From Desulfatitalea sp. UBA4791 (GTDB lineage Bacteria; Desulfobacterota; Desulfobacteria; Desulfobacterales; Desulfosarcinaceae): a stretch of 21,070 nucleotides of DNA. Numbering within the stretch: the first letter of the stretch is position 1; each line of letters opens with the position of its first letter. The notes beneath the pieces are model-generated. The model was not told the origin of the DNA. It made no database searches and saw only the letters and a program-made list of their open reading frames with translations. The DNA lies in NCBI GenBank assembly GCA_002402905.1, contig DHGT01000095.1, positions 1-21,070 of the forward strand, read 5' to 3'. The position numbers were made by a program, and so were the translations under genes. This document shows, piece after piece, positions 1-7,760 of this stretch.

Positions 1-102
1 TTTAGTAAATTCCAAGCCCCTAAATAGCGAAAGTCGGATAAAGGATCCGGCGACTGGCAGATCACCTGACAGCGCAATATGCATTGCCGGAAGGAGAGTT
101 GG

Positions 103-285
103 ATGCAGTCGATGACACATGCCCCCAGTGGGTTCCACCAATCCATGACCGATATAGCAAAGATCCTGGCCCAAGGCTATCTGCGCATCGAGAAAAGCCG
201 GCGCCTTGACCCGTTATCCGGCGAGGATGCGGAGGATGGAACTCCGAGCGAAGCGTCCGGACTGTTTACACCAGAAACGTCTTGA
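103..285 (+). CDS. Small helper ORF of a serine-recombinase cassette
   Basis: A 60-residue hypothetical protein. I chose the ATG at 103 because AAGGAG lies at 91-96; an upstream in-frame ATG at 79 has no such site. The segment MTDIAKILAQGYLRI resembles short proteins that commonly precede DUF2924 and large serine recombinase genes in proteobacterial mobile cassettes; this is recalled family knowledge, not a search. The next two genes on the same strand fit that cassette order. No function is known to me. No membrane segment or catalytic motif is visible. The existence of the gene is fairly likely, its role unknown. Confidence 0.55.
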   Translation: MQSMTHAPSGFHQSMTDIAKILAQGYLRIEKSRRLDPLSGEDAEDGTPSEASGLFTPETS

Positions 286-288
286 TAG

Positions 289-318
289 TTCTCCGCGTTC
301 GAGCGTTCATGCGGAGAA
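289..318. repeat. Inverted repeat between helper ORF and DUF2924 gene
   Basis: TTCTCCGC at 289-296 pairs perfectly with GCGGAGAA at 311-318 around a 14-base loop. It lies just after the stop of the helper ORF. It could be a weak terminator or a recombinase/regulator site. There is no T-run after it, so a terminator role is doubtful. Confidence 0.3.
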
Positions 319-379
319 AACCAGCCGGCGCTGGAAGCAGGACATTGGGCGGAAGAAAACTTGAATCAAGGAGATCGGT

Positions 380-919
380 ATGGATACCAAGACATTTCAT
401 CAGATCCAGGTACTTTCCCGGATGACGGTTGGAGAACTGCGAGAAACCTATCTTGAGCTCTTCGGCGAGGAGACACGTTCGTTTCACAGGGACTTTTTGC
501 GCAAGCGGATCGCCTGGCGCATCCAGGCCCGGGCGGAAGGAACCCTGTCCGAGCGGGCCAGGCGCCGGGCCGAGGAGCTGGCCGACGATGCCGACCTGCG
601 AGTCCGCACACCGCGCGACCCGGTCAAGTGCGGCAGGTTGCCGGACATGGAAAGATCCACCGTCACCCACCTTCCGATTGTACGCGACCATAGGCTGCCC
701 CCGCCGGGAACGTTTCTGACCCGCGAGTTCAAAGGGCGCAACATTGCGGTCAAGGTCCTGGACAGCGGCTTCAGGTACGAAAACCGGCAATATAAATCAT
801 TGTCTTCGATAGCCAGGGAGATCACCGGCACCAAGTGGAACGGATTTCTTTTTTCCGGGATCATCAAAAGCACGGCCGCCAGGCGGAACGACAGCAAACC
901 TGAAAGGAGCATTCAATGA
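380..919 (+). CDS. DUF2924 family protein
   Basis: A 179-residue protein matching the DUF2924 family, whose members sit directly upstream of large serine recombinases in mobile cassettes; their biochemical role is not established. Recognisable features are the N-terminal segment MTVGELRETYLELFGEE followed by a basic RKRIAWRIQ helix, then the C-terminal half with LPPPGTFLTREFKGR, a tyrosine-rich linker (FRYENRQYKS) and SLSSIAREITGTKWNG, which looks like a helix-turn-helix-like module. The start is supported by AAGGAG at 369-374. The stop overlaps the recombinase start by four bases (ATGA at 916-919), suggesting translational coupling. It appears full length and undamaged, unlike the recombinase after it. 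Confidence 0.85.
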   Translation: MDTKTFHQIQVLSRMTVGELRETYLELFGEETRSFHRDFLRKRIAWRIQARAEGTLSERARRRAEELADDADLRVRTPRDPVKCGRLPDMERSTVTHLPIVRDHRLPPPGTFLTREFKGRNIAVKVLDSGFRYENRQYKSLSSIAREITGTKWNGFLFSGIIKSTAARRNDSKPERSIQ

Positions 920-1587
920 ACTGGAGCACAGACGGCCGGCAGGCAAACCCCGCTGGACCGGGTTCGAGGGTCAGAACCAAGATCCGCTGCGCGATTTACA
1001 CCCGCAAATCCACCGAAGAGGGCCTGGAGCAGGAATTCAACAGCCTGGATGCCCAGCGCGAGTCGGCGCAAGCCTTCATCGAAAGCCAGCGCCACGAGGG
1101 CTGGGTCTGCCTGCCGGAGCGCTACGACGACGGCGGATTTTCCGGCGGCAACATGGACCGGCCCGCCTTGAAGCGCCTGTTCGCCGATATCGAAACCGGC
1201 AGGATCGATTGCGTGGTGGTCTACAAGGTCGACCGCATGAGCCGCGCCATCCTGGATTTTGCAAAGATCATCGACTTGTTCGATCAGCACAAGGTGAGTT
1301 TCGTCTCGGTCACCCGGGCCAGGATCACACAGATCATGAATCTGCTGCATCTGGCCCCCGACATCCAGGAGGATCTATTGTTTTTGCCCAGGACCACAAA
1401 GGGCCGCGATTCAATCCGGGAAACCGACATGCGCCCCATCGCGGCCACTGCCCATTGGTCCCGCCAGCGCAAAATGTGGAAGCACCTTAAAGAAGTGCGG
1501 CTTGGCGATAAATGGTGCTCCGCTCATTCGACCGCTGCCGCCTCGGAAGGCTCGATGGGTTTCAATTCCGATTTGCCTAGCCAGTAA
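916..1587 (+). pseudogene. Large serine recombinase, internally deleted
   Basis: The first ~134 residues are the N-terminal part of a resolvase catalytic domain: YTRKS with the expected nucleophile Ser32, QRESAQAF, DDGGFSGGNMDRP and the KVDRMSR motif at about 104-110. At residues 134-135 (about nt 1315-1320) the protein jumps from SFVSVT to RARITQIMNLLHLAPDIQE and RPIAA...WSRQRKMW, which is the extreme C-terminal tail of the same recombinase type. The rest of the catalytic domain, the recombinase DNA-binding domain and the zinc ribbon, several hundred residues, are absent. The join keeps frame. The last ~30 residues are probably read-through into DNA antisense to the neighbouring ATPase gene, which this frame overlaps by 64 bases. 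It should be inactive, as the DNA-binding and long-helix parts are gone. Confidence 0.8.
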
Positions 1588-2987
1588 CACGCCAGCGGCG
1601 CCGGAATTTTCAAAAGCATTGTCTTGACCGGTGACGGGTCCACCGGCAAAAGACTGAAGTCGTTCATCTCCCGGGTGATGACATAACCCCGCTCGATCTT
1701 CTTTTGACTGCAAAAAGAGCTGAGGCCTTTGAGTTCGCCGAGTCCCGTGTTCTGATAGCGGTATTTGACTTCAAAGGGAATGGTGCGTCCCTGCACCTGG
1801 GCGACGATGTCGACCTCTTCGTCCTTTTTGCCCCGCCAATAGCTGAACCCGATGCCGACGTTATAATAGCGCGTGAAGACGTGCTTGAAAAAGGCGGTCT
1901 CCACCGCTCTTCCCAGGGCGGTCTGGTCTTCCAGCATCGATTTGCCTTTGAGCAATACGCTGGCGCTAATGGCCGCATCCGCCATGTAGATCTTGTACCG
2001 GGCGCGCAGGATCTCCTTGCCGTAACCGTGCGGCGCCAGCCGATGAATCAGGTGGGTGGCCTCCAGGAGATTGATAAAGTTCGTGGCGGTGGGCTTTTTG
2101 ACTTCCAGGTTCTTGCAAAGGTCGGGCATATCGAGCATGCCGCCGTCATGTAGGCAAAGGTAAAGGAAGGTCTGCTCCAGCTCCAGGACCCGCCGCACGC
2201 CGAACAGGGCCGTCATGTCACGCTTAAGGACCTTGTCCACAATATCTTCCCGCAAAAGCTTCTGAGCCGTTTCGACTGTCGGCACGAGGGCGCTCTGCGG
2301 AAAGCCGCCGCGCAGCAGATAATCGTGGAAATGGCCCACTAACGGCCGGGCGAGCTCACCGACCCGGCTGAACTGGGCCGGCGTCCAGGCAAACAGGTGG
2401 GGCAATGAATTGACCTCCGGAAGATCCGGAACCCTCAGCTGTTTGATCTGCAGGAACTCATAAAAAGAAAGGGTCGCCAGCTTGATCGTATGCCAACGGC
2501 CCACTCCGGATTCCTGACCGGCGGTCACCAGCGGCATGGCCGAACCGGTTACGGTGATGCGGCGCTTTTTTTCAAAATCGACCTGGTGCTTGAGCCAGAC
2601 CTGCCAATCGCGAATGAACTGGATCTCGTCCAGAAACAGAAACTCTGTTCCCTCATGGGCCGGCTCGTACTCGCGCCAAAGCTTGAGGACCTGGTCCAGG
2701 CCGGCCAGTTTGAGCAAGGGATGGTCGAATGTTGCATACAGGATATTCTGCGGCGGCGTGCCATCTGCGATCAGCGACTCGCAGGCCTGCAGCAAAAGGG
2801 TGGTCTTGCCGACCTGGCGCGCACCGCTGACCAGCAGCGCACGATGGGTCGGTGGGTTCCGCAGCCACCAATCGATTTCGTTGTAAGCCGCCCTGCGCCA
2901 CCGCGGAAGGTCCTGGATCCGCGTACCGGACCACCAGGGGTTGTATTGGCGCAGGACCGATAATATGTCTTGAGGCGATATATTCAT
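1524..2987 (-). CDS. AAA family ATPase with DUF4143 C-terminal domain
   Basis: A 487-residue ATPase of the AAA_14/DUF4143 group found widely in bacteria and archaea, role unclear, often in accessory regions. Walker A is GARQVGKT at about residues 55-62; Walker B is FLFLDE at about 116-121, followed by IQFIRDWQ. The C-terminal part contains EVDIVAQ...PFEVKYR, with D393, E406 and K408 arranged like a PD-(D/E)XK nuclease fold, as usual for DUF4143 proteins. I prefer the ATG at 2987; the frame opens further only to a TTG at 3011 and neither start has a strong ribosome site. Length matches the family and no lesion is visible. It runs convergent to the recombinase remnant and overlaps its 3' end. 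Confidence 0.9.
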   Translation of the reverse strand: MNISPQDILSVLRQYNPWWSGTRIQDLPRWRRAAYNEIDWWLRNPPTHRALLVSGARQVGKTTLLLQACESLIADGTPPQNILYATFDHPLLKLAGLDQVLKLWREYEPAHEGTEFLFLDEIQFIRDWQVWLKHQVDFEKKRRITVTGSAMPLVTAGQESGVGRWHTIKLATLSFYEFLQIKQLRVPDLPEVNSLPHLFAWTPAQFSRVGELARPLVGHFHDYLLRGGFPQSALVPTVETAQKLLREDIVDKVLKRDMTALFGVRRVLELEQTFLYLCLHDGGMLDMPDLCKNLEVKKPTATNFINLLEATHLIHRLAPHGYGKEILRARYKIYMADAAISASVLLKGKSMLEDQTALGRAVETAFFKHVFTRYYNVGIGFSYWRGKKDEEVDIVAQVQGRTIPFEVKYRYQNTGLGELKGLSSFCSQKKIERGYVITREMNDFSLLPVDPSPVKTMLLKIPAPLACYWLGKSELKPIEPSEAAAVE

Positions 2988-3066
2988 GGGGCGATTTTTA
3001 CTAAAATGCAAAAATAAGTCAAGTATGTTTTATTAAAAAGTTGATTTTAGGAAAAATGAGTGTTGA

Positions 3067-3396
3067 TTATGCTTGCAGCAGTCGTCGTTGTAAGAGTTTT
3101 TGCATGTCGCGCCGTCCATCGGCAATCAAGAGCACATAGACGTTATTTTTCATCACGCGGTAAATGATACGGTAGGGTTTAAAAAAGACCTGACGGAATT
3201 CCCGCAGTCCTAAAGCAATCAATTCCCGCGGGTAAGACCCGCGCTCGGGATTTTCAGACAGGCTGTTGAATGCTTTTTCGATACGCTCCAGAACGTGATC
3301 CGCTTTGCCTCTTGAGTCGTGTAATTCAATGTAGTCGTAAATATCCTCCAGATCACGCGCAGCATCGTCGGTCAACAGTACCGAGAAGAGCATCAT
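3067..3396 (-). CDS. ParE/RelE-superfamily toxin
   Basis: A 109-residue protein of the RelE/ParE toxin superfamily. The N-terminus (LTDDAARDLEDIYDYIE) has the typical first strand and helix, GREFR-like LREFRQVFFKPYRIIYRV is the central sheet, and VYVLLIADGRRDMQKLLQRRLL is the C-terminal strand and helix with basic residues. The R..R-YRIIYRV pattern and DGRRDMQ tail favour ParE (gyrase-poisoning) over RelE (ribosome-dependent RNase), but sequence alone does not settle the target. Its ATG overlaps the antitoxin stop (TGATG), the classic coupled arrangement. A second in-frame ATG follows directly. Looks intact. Confidence 0.88.
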   Translation of the reverse strand: MMLFSVLLTDDAARDLEDIYDYIELHDSRGKADHVLERIEKAFNSLSENPERGSYPRELIALGLREFRQVFFKPYRIIYRVMKNNVYVLLIADGRRDMQKLLQRRLLQA

Positions 3397-3668
3397 CAGG
3401 ACTCGCGCCGGTTTCGCAGGCGCTTGATGACATCGGCAGCGGGTTGAACCTTACCCTCTTCGATCTGGCCGGAGCCGAGCGCCAGGATTTTCAAAAGCGC
3501 CATTGTTTCCTGCGTTTGCTCGTAACTTTCGATATCCTGTAAAACCGCCTTGGCTTCTCCGTTTTGGGTGATGATCATGGGGGCCAGCTTTTTGCCTATG
3601 TCGCGAACGATCTCGGAGGCGTGCGCCTTCAAATAACTGATCGGTTTGATTTGGTGGGAAAGGGGCAT
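3396..3668 (-). CDS. Phd/YefM-family antitoxin
   Basis: A 90-residue antitoxin. The N-terminal ISYLKAHASEIVRDI and IITQNGEAKAVLQDIESYEQ segments are the Phd/YefM DNA-binding fold; the C-terminal tail (GQIEEGKVQPAADVIKRLRNRR) would wrap and neutralise the toxin. The start is well supported: AAGGAG stands seven bases upstream on the minus strand (rev. comp. of about 3675-3680). It is first gene of the pair, overlaps the toxin start by one base, and is preceded by a clear promoter with an embedded palindrome, consistent with the autorepression known for this family. Confidence 0.9.
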   Translation of the reverse strand: MPLSHQIKPISYLKAHASEIVRDIGKKLAPMIITQNGEAKAVLQDIESYEQTQETMALLKILALGSGQIEEGKVQPAADVIKRLRNRRES

Positions 3669-3691
3669 AAGAGATCTCCTTTTGTAGTGTG

Positions 3692-3727
3692 GGACTAAAT
3701 ATAGTCCTTAAACAGGTCATTTGTCAA
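3692..3727 (-). promoter_or_regulatory. Toxin-antitoxin promoter with palindromic operator
   Basis: Read on the minus strand, TTGACA (3727-3722) is followed after 18 bases by TATATT (3703-3698), a near-consensus sigma-70 promoter. The -10 is embedded in the inverted repeat GGACTA-AATA-TAGTCC (3692-3707). A Phd-type antitoxin bound there would cover the -10 element. The promoter is seen directly; the operator role is inference from the family. Confidence 0.7.
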
Positions 3728-3786
3728 ACTGCTTTGTCTGCAAGAATTATTTGCCCTGAAAATGTTCAGTTGTGAGCGTGGTCCAT

Positions 3787-3814
3787 TTGCCTCGGTCCCA
3801 TTTCATGTTATAAG
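3787..3814 (+). promoter_or_regulatory. Possible promoter of the Wadjet remnant
   Basis: TTGCCT (3787-3792), a 16-base spacer and TATAAG (3809-3814) stand about 50 bases before the JetA-like start codon. The match to sigma-70 consensus is moderate. Confidence 0.35.
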
Positions 3815-3864
3815 AGTTGCCACTCTGCGCCGTGCAGGGGGACACACACAATTTCGCCAGGTTT

Positions 3865-4555
3865 ATGGATACCCACGAACTTTTTTTCAAGGACAAAACC
3901 CTGCACTTTTTCGGCCCTCTCACCGGGCGTTTCCTGGAGATGGCCGTGGCGTGCATCCGCAACCTCTACCTGCGCCTCAACGGACCCGAGGCTGACTACA
4001 GCTACCACCTCACCCGGATGGATGTACTGGATATTTTCGTATCCAGTATCCGCTCGGCGCCGGCCCTGGACGATGATGCGCCGATGGCGGCTGCGGCAAA
4101 AATGTCGGTGGCCGACCGGGCGGCGTGGATGCTCAAAAGGCTTACCGACACCGGGTGGATCGAAGCCTACATGGATTCGGGCACCATGCAGACCGCCTAC
4201 CGTTTCACCGCCCAGGGCCGCTAGTTCGCCACACCTTTTGCTCTGCGGCACTCGGAGATCATCACCAACACCCAACACACCCGCAGCACCTTGTCCCATC
4301 TTCAGAGCTTTGTCACCAAGCTGCAGACCGGGACCGCATCGGTGGGCAACCTGATGATCGCCGCCAAGCTCTCCGGTGAGATTATCGGCGATTTCAATGA
4401 GATTATCGAGGAGATCGTGGAGCAGCGCCGGGCCCTGATCGCCTCGGTGAACCGCGAGATCCAGGCCGCCAAGCAGGCCGGAGACAACTTCTTCGAATTC
4501 ATGGAGAAGCGCTTCATGTCGGACATGTTCGTGCGTTTCAGCCGGGATTCGGTGG
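3865..4555 (+). pseudogene. JetA-like kleisin fragment with in-frame TAG
   Basis: The ATG at 3865 starts MDTHELFFKDKTLHFFGPLTGRF, like the N-terminal winged-helix region of JetA. MSVADRAAWMLKRLTDTGWIE matches the next part. A TAG at 4222-4224 follows FTAQGR, but the same frame continues with FATPFALRHSEIITNTQHTR, HLQSFVTKL and FFEFMEKRFMSD, all of JetA character. A CAG to TAG change (Gln) would explain it. Around 4540-4560 JetA similarity gives way to a JetB-like segment, so roughly the C-terminal half of the kleisin is missing. The weak spacing before the ATG has no good ribosome site. Assignment rests on recalled family resemblance. Confidence 0.65.
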
Positions 4556-5020
4556 AGGCCGAACTGTACGATCTGTTCGTACGCACGCAGGATGTCGTGG
4601 AGGCCTTCCTGGGCGTTCTGGGCATCACCGTTTTCTGGAACCCCCAGCTCAACTTCATTATCGCCGACCCGCCGGGCAGCGATATCCCTGGTGTGGAGTG
4701 CGGCGATCCCGGCCAGGCCGCGCTCCAGCGGCGCATTCATGCCGACGAGGCCGGACTGCTGATCCCCCTGCGGCTTTTGTACGAAGAGAAGATCCGCGAA
4801 GGCGAAATCGACGAGCAGGGATGTGTCTTTGTTCCCCTGGAAACGGTCTTCACGCGCTATTCGAGTATCACTAAAAAGGAGATGCCGGCGGCCGAGGCCG
4901 AACGCCGGTCCCTTTTTCAAACCCTCAAACAGCTGCGCCTGGTGGCTTATTCGGATCTCACCGGCCCGGATCAATGGATCGGTATCCGGGAGATCATCAT
5001 GCACTTCACGTTGAACGGCG
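4556..5020 (+). pseudogene. JetB-like (DUF4194, KITE) fragment
   Basis: The stretch from LYDLFVRTQDVVEAFLGVLGI through FIIADPPG, AGLLIPLRLLYEEKI, a loop with VFVPLETVFTRYSS, then ERRSLFQTLKQLRLVAY and WIGIREIIMHF follows the order of DUF4194 proteins: N-terminal helices, a strand pair, a winged helix and a final beta strand. DUF4194 is the JetB (KITE) subunit that bridges kleisin and SMC. The N-terminal few dozen residues and start codon are missing; it is joined in frame to the JetA fragment. Boundaries are estimates to within about 20 codons. Confidence 0.55.
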
Positions 5021-6870
5021 TGGTCGATCTCAGCCTCCTGGAGGCCCAGCGGCTGGGGGTTCCGGTGCTCAAGCTCAAGGATGAACTCGAACGCGAGCTG
5101 GCGCGCCTGGACGAGGAGGTGATTGTCCGCTCCAGCGCTTTGATCACCACCAATGCCACACGCAAAACCAACCGCGACCTGGCCGATCGTTTGGGCCATC
5201 TTCTGGGCCAGGCCCGGCTGGCGTCTTCGGCCGAGCCGCCACCCGAACTCCTGGAATCGCTGGAGGCCGTGGTGGCCCGGGACGATCTGGACCGGCTCGC
5301 CATCGGCCGGCTGCTCTCGGAGAAAAACTACCCGGCCCTGGCGGACATCGCCGGCCATGTGGCCGACATCGACAAGGTCCACCGCACCCTGGTGGAGCGT
5401 TTTGCCGATGCGGCGGAAACCCTGAACCGCAGGCACTTCCAATACCAGGAGCAGGTGGAACGCACCCAGGACAGGATCAACCGGCTCAGGGGGGGAGATC
5501 GACCGCCTGGAAAACGCCAACCAGGTGGCCTACCCCCAGACCGTGCGGCGGGCCCTAGCCCTGATCAACGGCCAATGCCCCGACGCCCGTCCCTGTGTTC
5601 TCTGCGATCACGTGGAGCTGGCCGATCCATCCTGGCAGCTGGCCGTGGAGGGGCTGGTGGGGGACAACCGCTTCCTGATCCTGGTGGACCCGGAATGCGA
5701 AGAGCGGGTCATGGCGTTGCTGGAACAGCACGGGGTGCAGAAAACCGCCATCCTGCAGGGACGCAAGGCCCTGGCCGATGCTGCCCAATTGACCCTGCCC
5801 GAAAATACCATGGTCCACCTGCTGCGATTCACCCACCACCTGGCTGAAAGCTACTTCAAGGCGCGTTACGGCACCGTACGCCTGCTCACCGGGGAGGACG
5901 ATGTGGCCATGGTCCCGCGGGGGCTGAAGCAAAACGGCCTGACCTGTCTTCACTACCGGGTCTTCATGGCCGCCGTCACCGAAGGGGATCTGGTCTTCGG
6001 GGCCCAGGCGCGCCGGCGCGCCCTTACGGCCAAACAGCGGGAGATGCGGGAGCTGGAGGCGCAGGGCGAGTCGGAGCGCACCCAGCTCCATATCCACGGC
6101 ACCTTGCATAACGCCGTGCGCCAGGGCAAGGACCGCCTGGAGGCTTTCAACCGCAAGCTCAGGAACCATTATTTCGGCGAGGAGTACTACCAGTTCGAGT
6201 ACCAGTGGATCCCGGAGTTCCGGGAGTACTACAAATTCTTCGAAGAAGCCGCCCTGATCAATCCGGAGACCGAGCAGAGCCTCTTCGGCAGCACGGTTCT
6301 GAGCCCGGAGAGCCAGAAAATCTTCGACGCCATCTGCGCCAAACTGCTGGACGACGACATCGAGCGCTCGGTCAAGGACTTGCGCCGCATCGCCGACTAC
6401 CGCAACTACCGGACCTACGACATCAAAAAGTGTCTGCCCGTCCGCGCCATATCCCTGAAGACTTACGGCGCCGGGTCGGGCGGCAAGATGGAGACCCCCT
6501 CCTATGTCATTCGCAGCGCCGGCCTGGCCTCGGCTCTTCACTTCGGCGAGGGGTCCAGCCACATGCGCACGGTGATGATCGACGAGTCCTTCAGCAAGAT
6601 GGACGAAACCCGCTGCAAGGCCGTGCTGGACTATCTTTCCGGCACAATGGGGCTGCAGGTGATCTTCGCCGTGCCCACCAAGAGCGCGGGCGCCCTGCAC
6701 GACCACGTGGACCAGGTCCTGCAGGTAACCAAGTTCGCACAGGAGACGCCCCGGGGCGAGCTGAACACCGGCGTCATGGTGACCCCCACCCTGCTCAGGC
6801 GAAACACCGTGGCCGAACTGTGGCAGCGGCAGCGGGTGGCCATAGAGAACCGGGCCCACCGCCGCATCAT
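5021..6870 (+). pseudogene. JetC-like SMC fragment: hinge and C-terminal head only
   Basis: A coiled-coil stretch leads into a frameshift at the seven-G run 5489-5495, then GEIDRLENANQVAYPQTVRRAL and the hinge (CVLCDHVELADPSWQLAVEGLVG, RFLILVDPE, LLRFTHHLAESYFKARYG; nt ~5525-5960). A short coil is followed by the C-terminal head: FNRKLRNHYFGEEYYQFEY, an ABC signature-like GAGSGGKMETPS (about 6465-6497) and Walker B VMIDESFSKMDE (about 6582-6617), and a D-loop region. The N-terminal head with Walker A, and most of both coils, are absent. The Walker B and signature are well preserved, so the loss of the front half may be fairly recent. Confidence 0.7.
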
Positions 6871-7738
6871 CTTTCGGCTTGAACACGAAGATAACCTGCG
6901 CTTGCGGTTGAATCGCCCGGAACCTGCAGAGGCCGGAACCTGGTGGGCAGCGCTCGACAAATGGGGGCATGCCTTCCAGCGCGCGGATCTTGTGGCCAAA
7001 CCGGTGTTGATGCTCCCCGGAAAATCGCCGGAGGAAATCCTTTCCCGGCTGGCGGTTATCCCCGAATTGGTCCGGGAGCGTCCCATGAGCGCTTACCAGA
7101 TCAGCGCCCGGCTCTTTTGGGGGCACTCCAAGGTGCTCAAAGGCAGGGAGCAGTGGCTGCGCGACCTGCTGGGGCTGCCCCGGGAAGCTGTCGTGGACCG
7201 GATGCTGCCGGTTGAGGTCACCTTTCCCCTGGGGACGCCGGCGGGCATTCTCATAATCGAAAACCTGGACAGCTACTTTTCGGCCTGCAACGGCAACTGG
7301 CAGGATTGTCCGGATATGATTAAGATCTACACCCAGGGGTTCCGGGGCGCGGCGGACCGGATCCGCGATCCGTCCTGCGTGCGGCTGCACTTCGCGGATC
7401 AGCCCCTACCGGAGGGCTACCATCTTGCCGACTTCAGAAAAGCGTGGTTTCAAGAAGCCTCCTTCACCGGCCCGGTCTACTTCTGCGGCGACCTGGACTG
7501 GTCCGGCCTGGCCATCTTCCGGGCGCTCAAGGCCGTCTTCCCCGACCTGGCACCCTGGAAACCCGGCTATGTACGCATGCTGCGGGCCGCCGAACAGGGA
7601 TGTTGCCACAACCTGGAGATGGCGGACAAAACCGGCCAGCAACCCCTGGACACCAGCGGCGACCTCTGGCTGGACAACTATGTCCTATCCTTTCTGAAGG
7701 CGAACCAGAGCTTCGTGGATCAGGAAATTCTCGGGTAG
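6871..7738 (+). pseudogene. JetD-like Toprim nuclease portion
   Basis: The C-terminal part of the fused frame carries SARLFWGHSKVLKGREQW, the Toprim-like acidic motif GILIIENLDSYFS (about nt 7244-7282) and VYFCGDLDWSGLAIF (about 7474-7518), giving Glu and Asp-x-Asp residues expected for the metal site of the JetD topo VI-like nuclease. This part looks well preserved and could fold by itself, but it has no recognisable start codon with ribosome site, and its N-terminal DUF3322-like region looks shortened where it joins the JetC tail near 6870. The frame ends with TAG at 7736-7738, where the family normally ends. Confidence 0.65.
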
Positions 7739-7760
7739 GCCGGGACGTTACAGATTATGG

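Larger units (their letters stand above)
3865..7738 (+). pseudogene. Compressed Wadjet (JetABCD) locus, broken
   Basis: Parts of all four Wadjet proteins (SMC-like system that detects and cuts plasmid DNA) follow one another without intergenic gaps. After reading through one TAG (4222-4224) and removing one G from the run of seven at 5489-5495, a single frame of about 1,290 codons remains. A normal jetABCD operon encodes, from memory, roughly 2,000 or more residues in four genes. Order: JetA kleisin N-terminal part, JetB/DUF4194 part, JetC coiled coil, hinge and C-terminal head, then JetD with a Toprim-like nuclease core. Missing: C-terminal JetA, the JetC N-terminal head with Walker A, much of the coiled coils. 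No convincing ribosome site or start is seen at the internal boundaries. Without Walker A the SMC ATPase cannot work, so I call it a relic; the frame-keeping joins are odd. Sub-features are listed separately. Confidence 0.75.

Noticed and set aside
1..102. Attachment site or inverted end of a mobile element in the first bases
   Set aside because: No matching repeat was found elsewhere in the window; nothing else recognisable in this stretch.
3808..5520. Long minus-strand frame of 570 codons opposite the JetA/JetB region
   Set aside because: Its translation has no recognisable domain and is antisense to a frame with clear Wadjet-like motifs. High GC makes such shadows common.
5555..7390. Long minus-strand frame of 611 codons opposite JetC/JetD
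   Set aside because: Rich in Gly, His, Gln and Ala without motifs; the opposite strand carries Walker B, signature and Toprim motifs.
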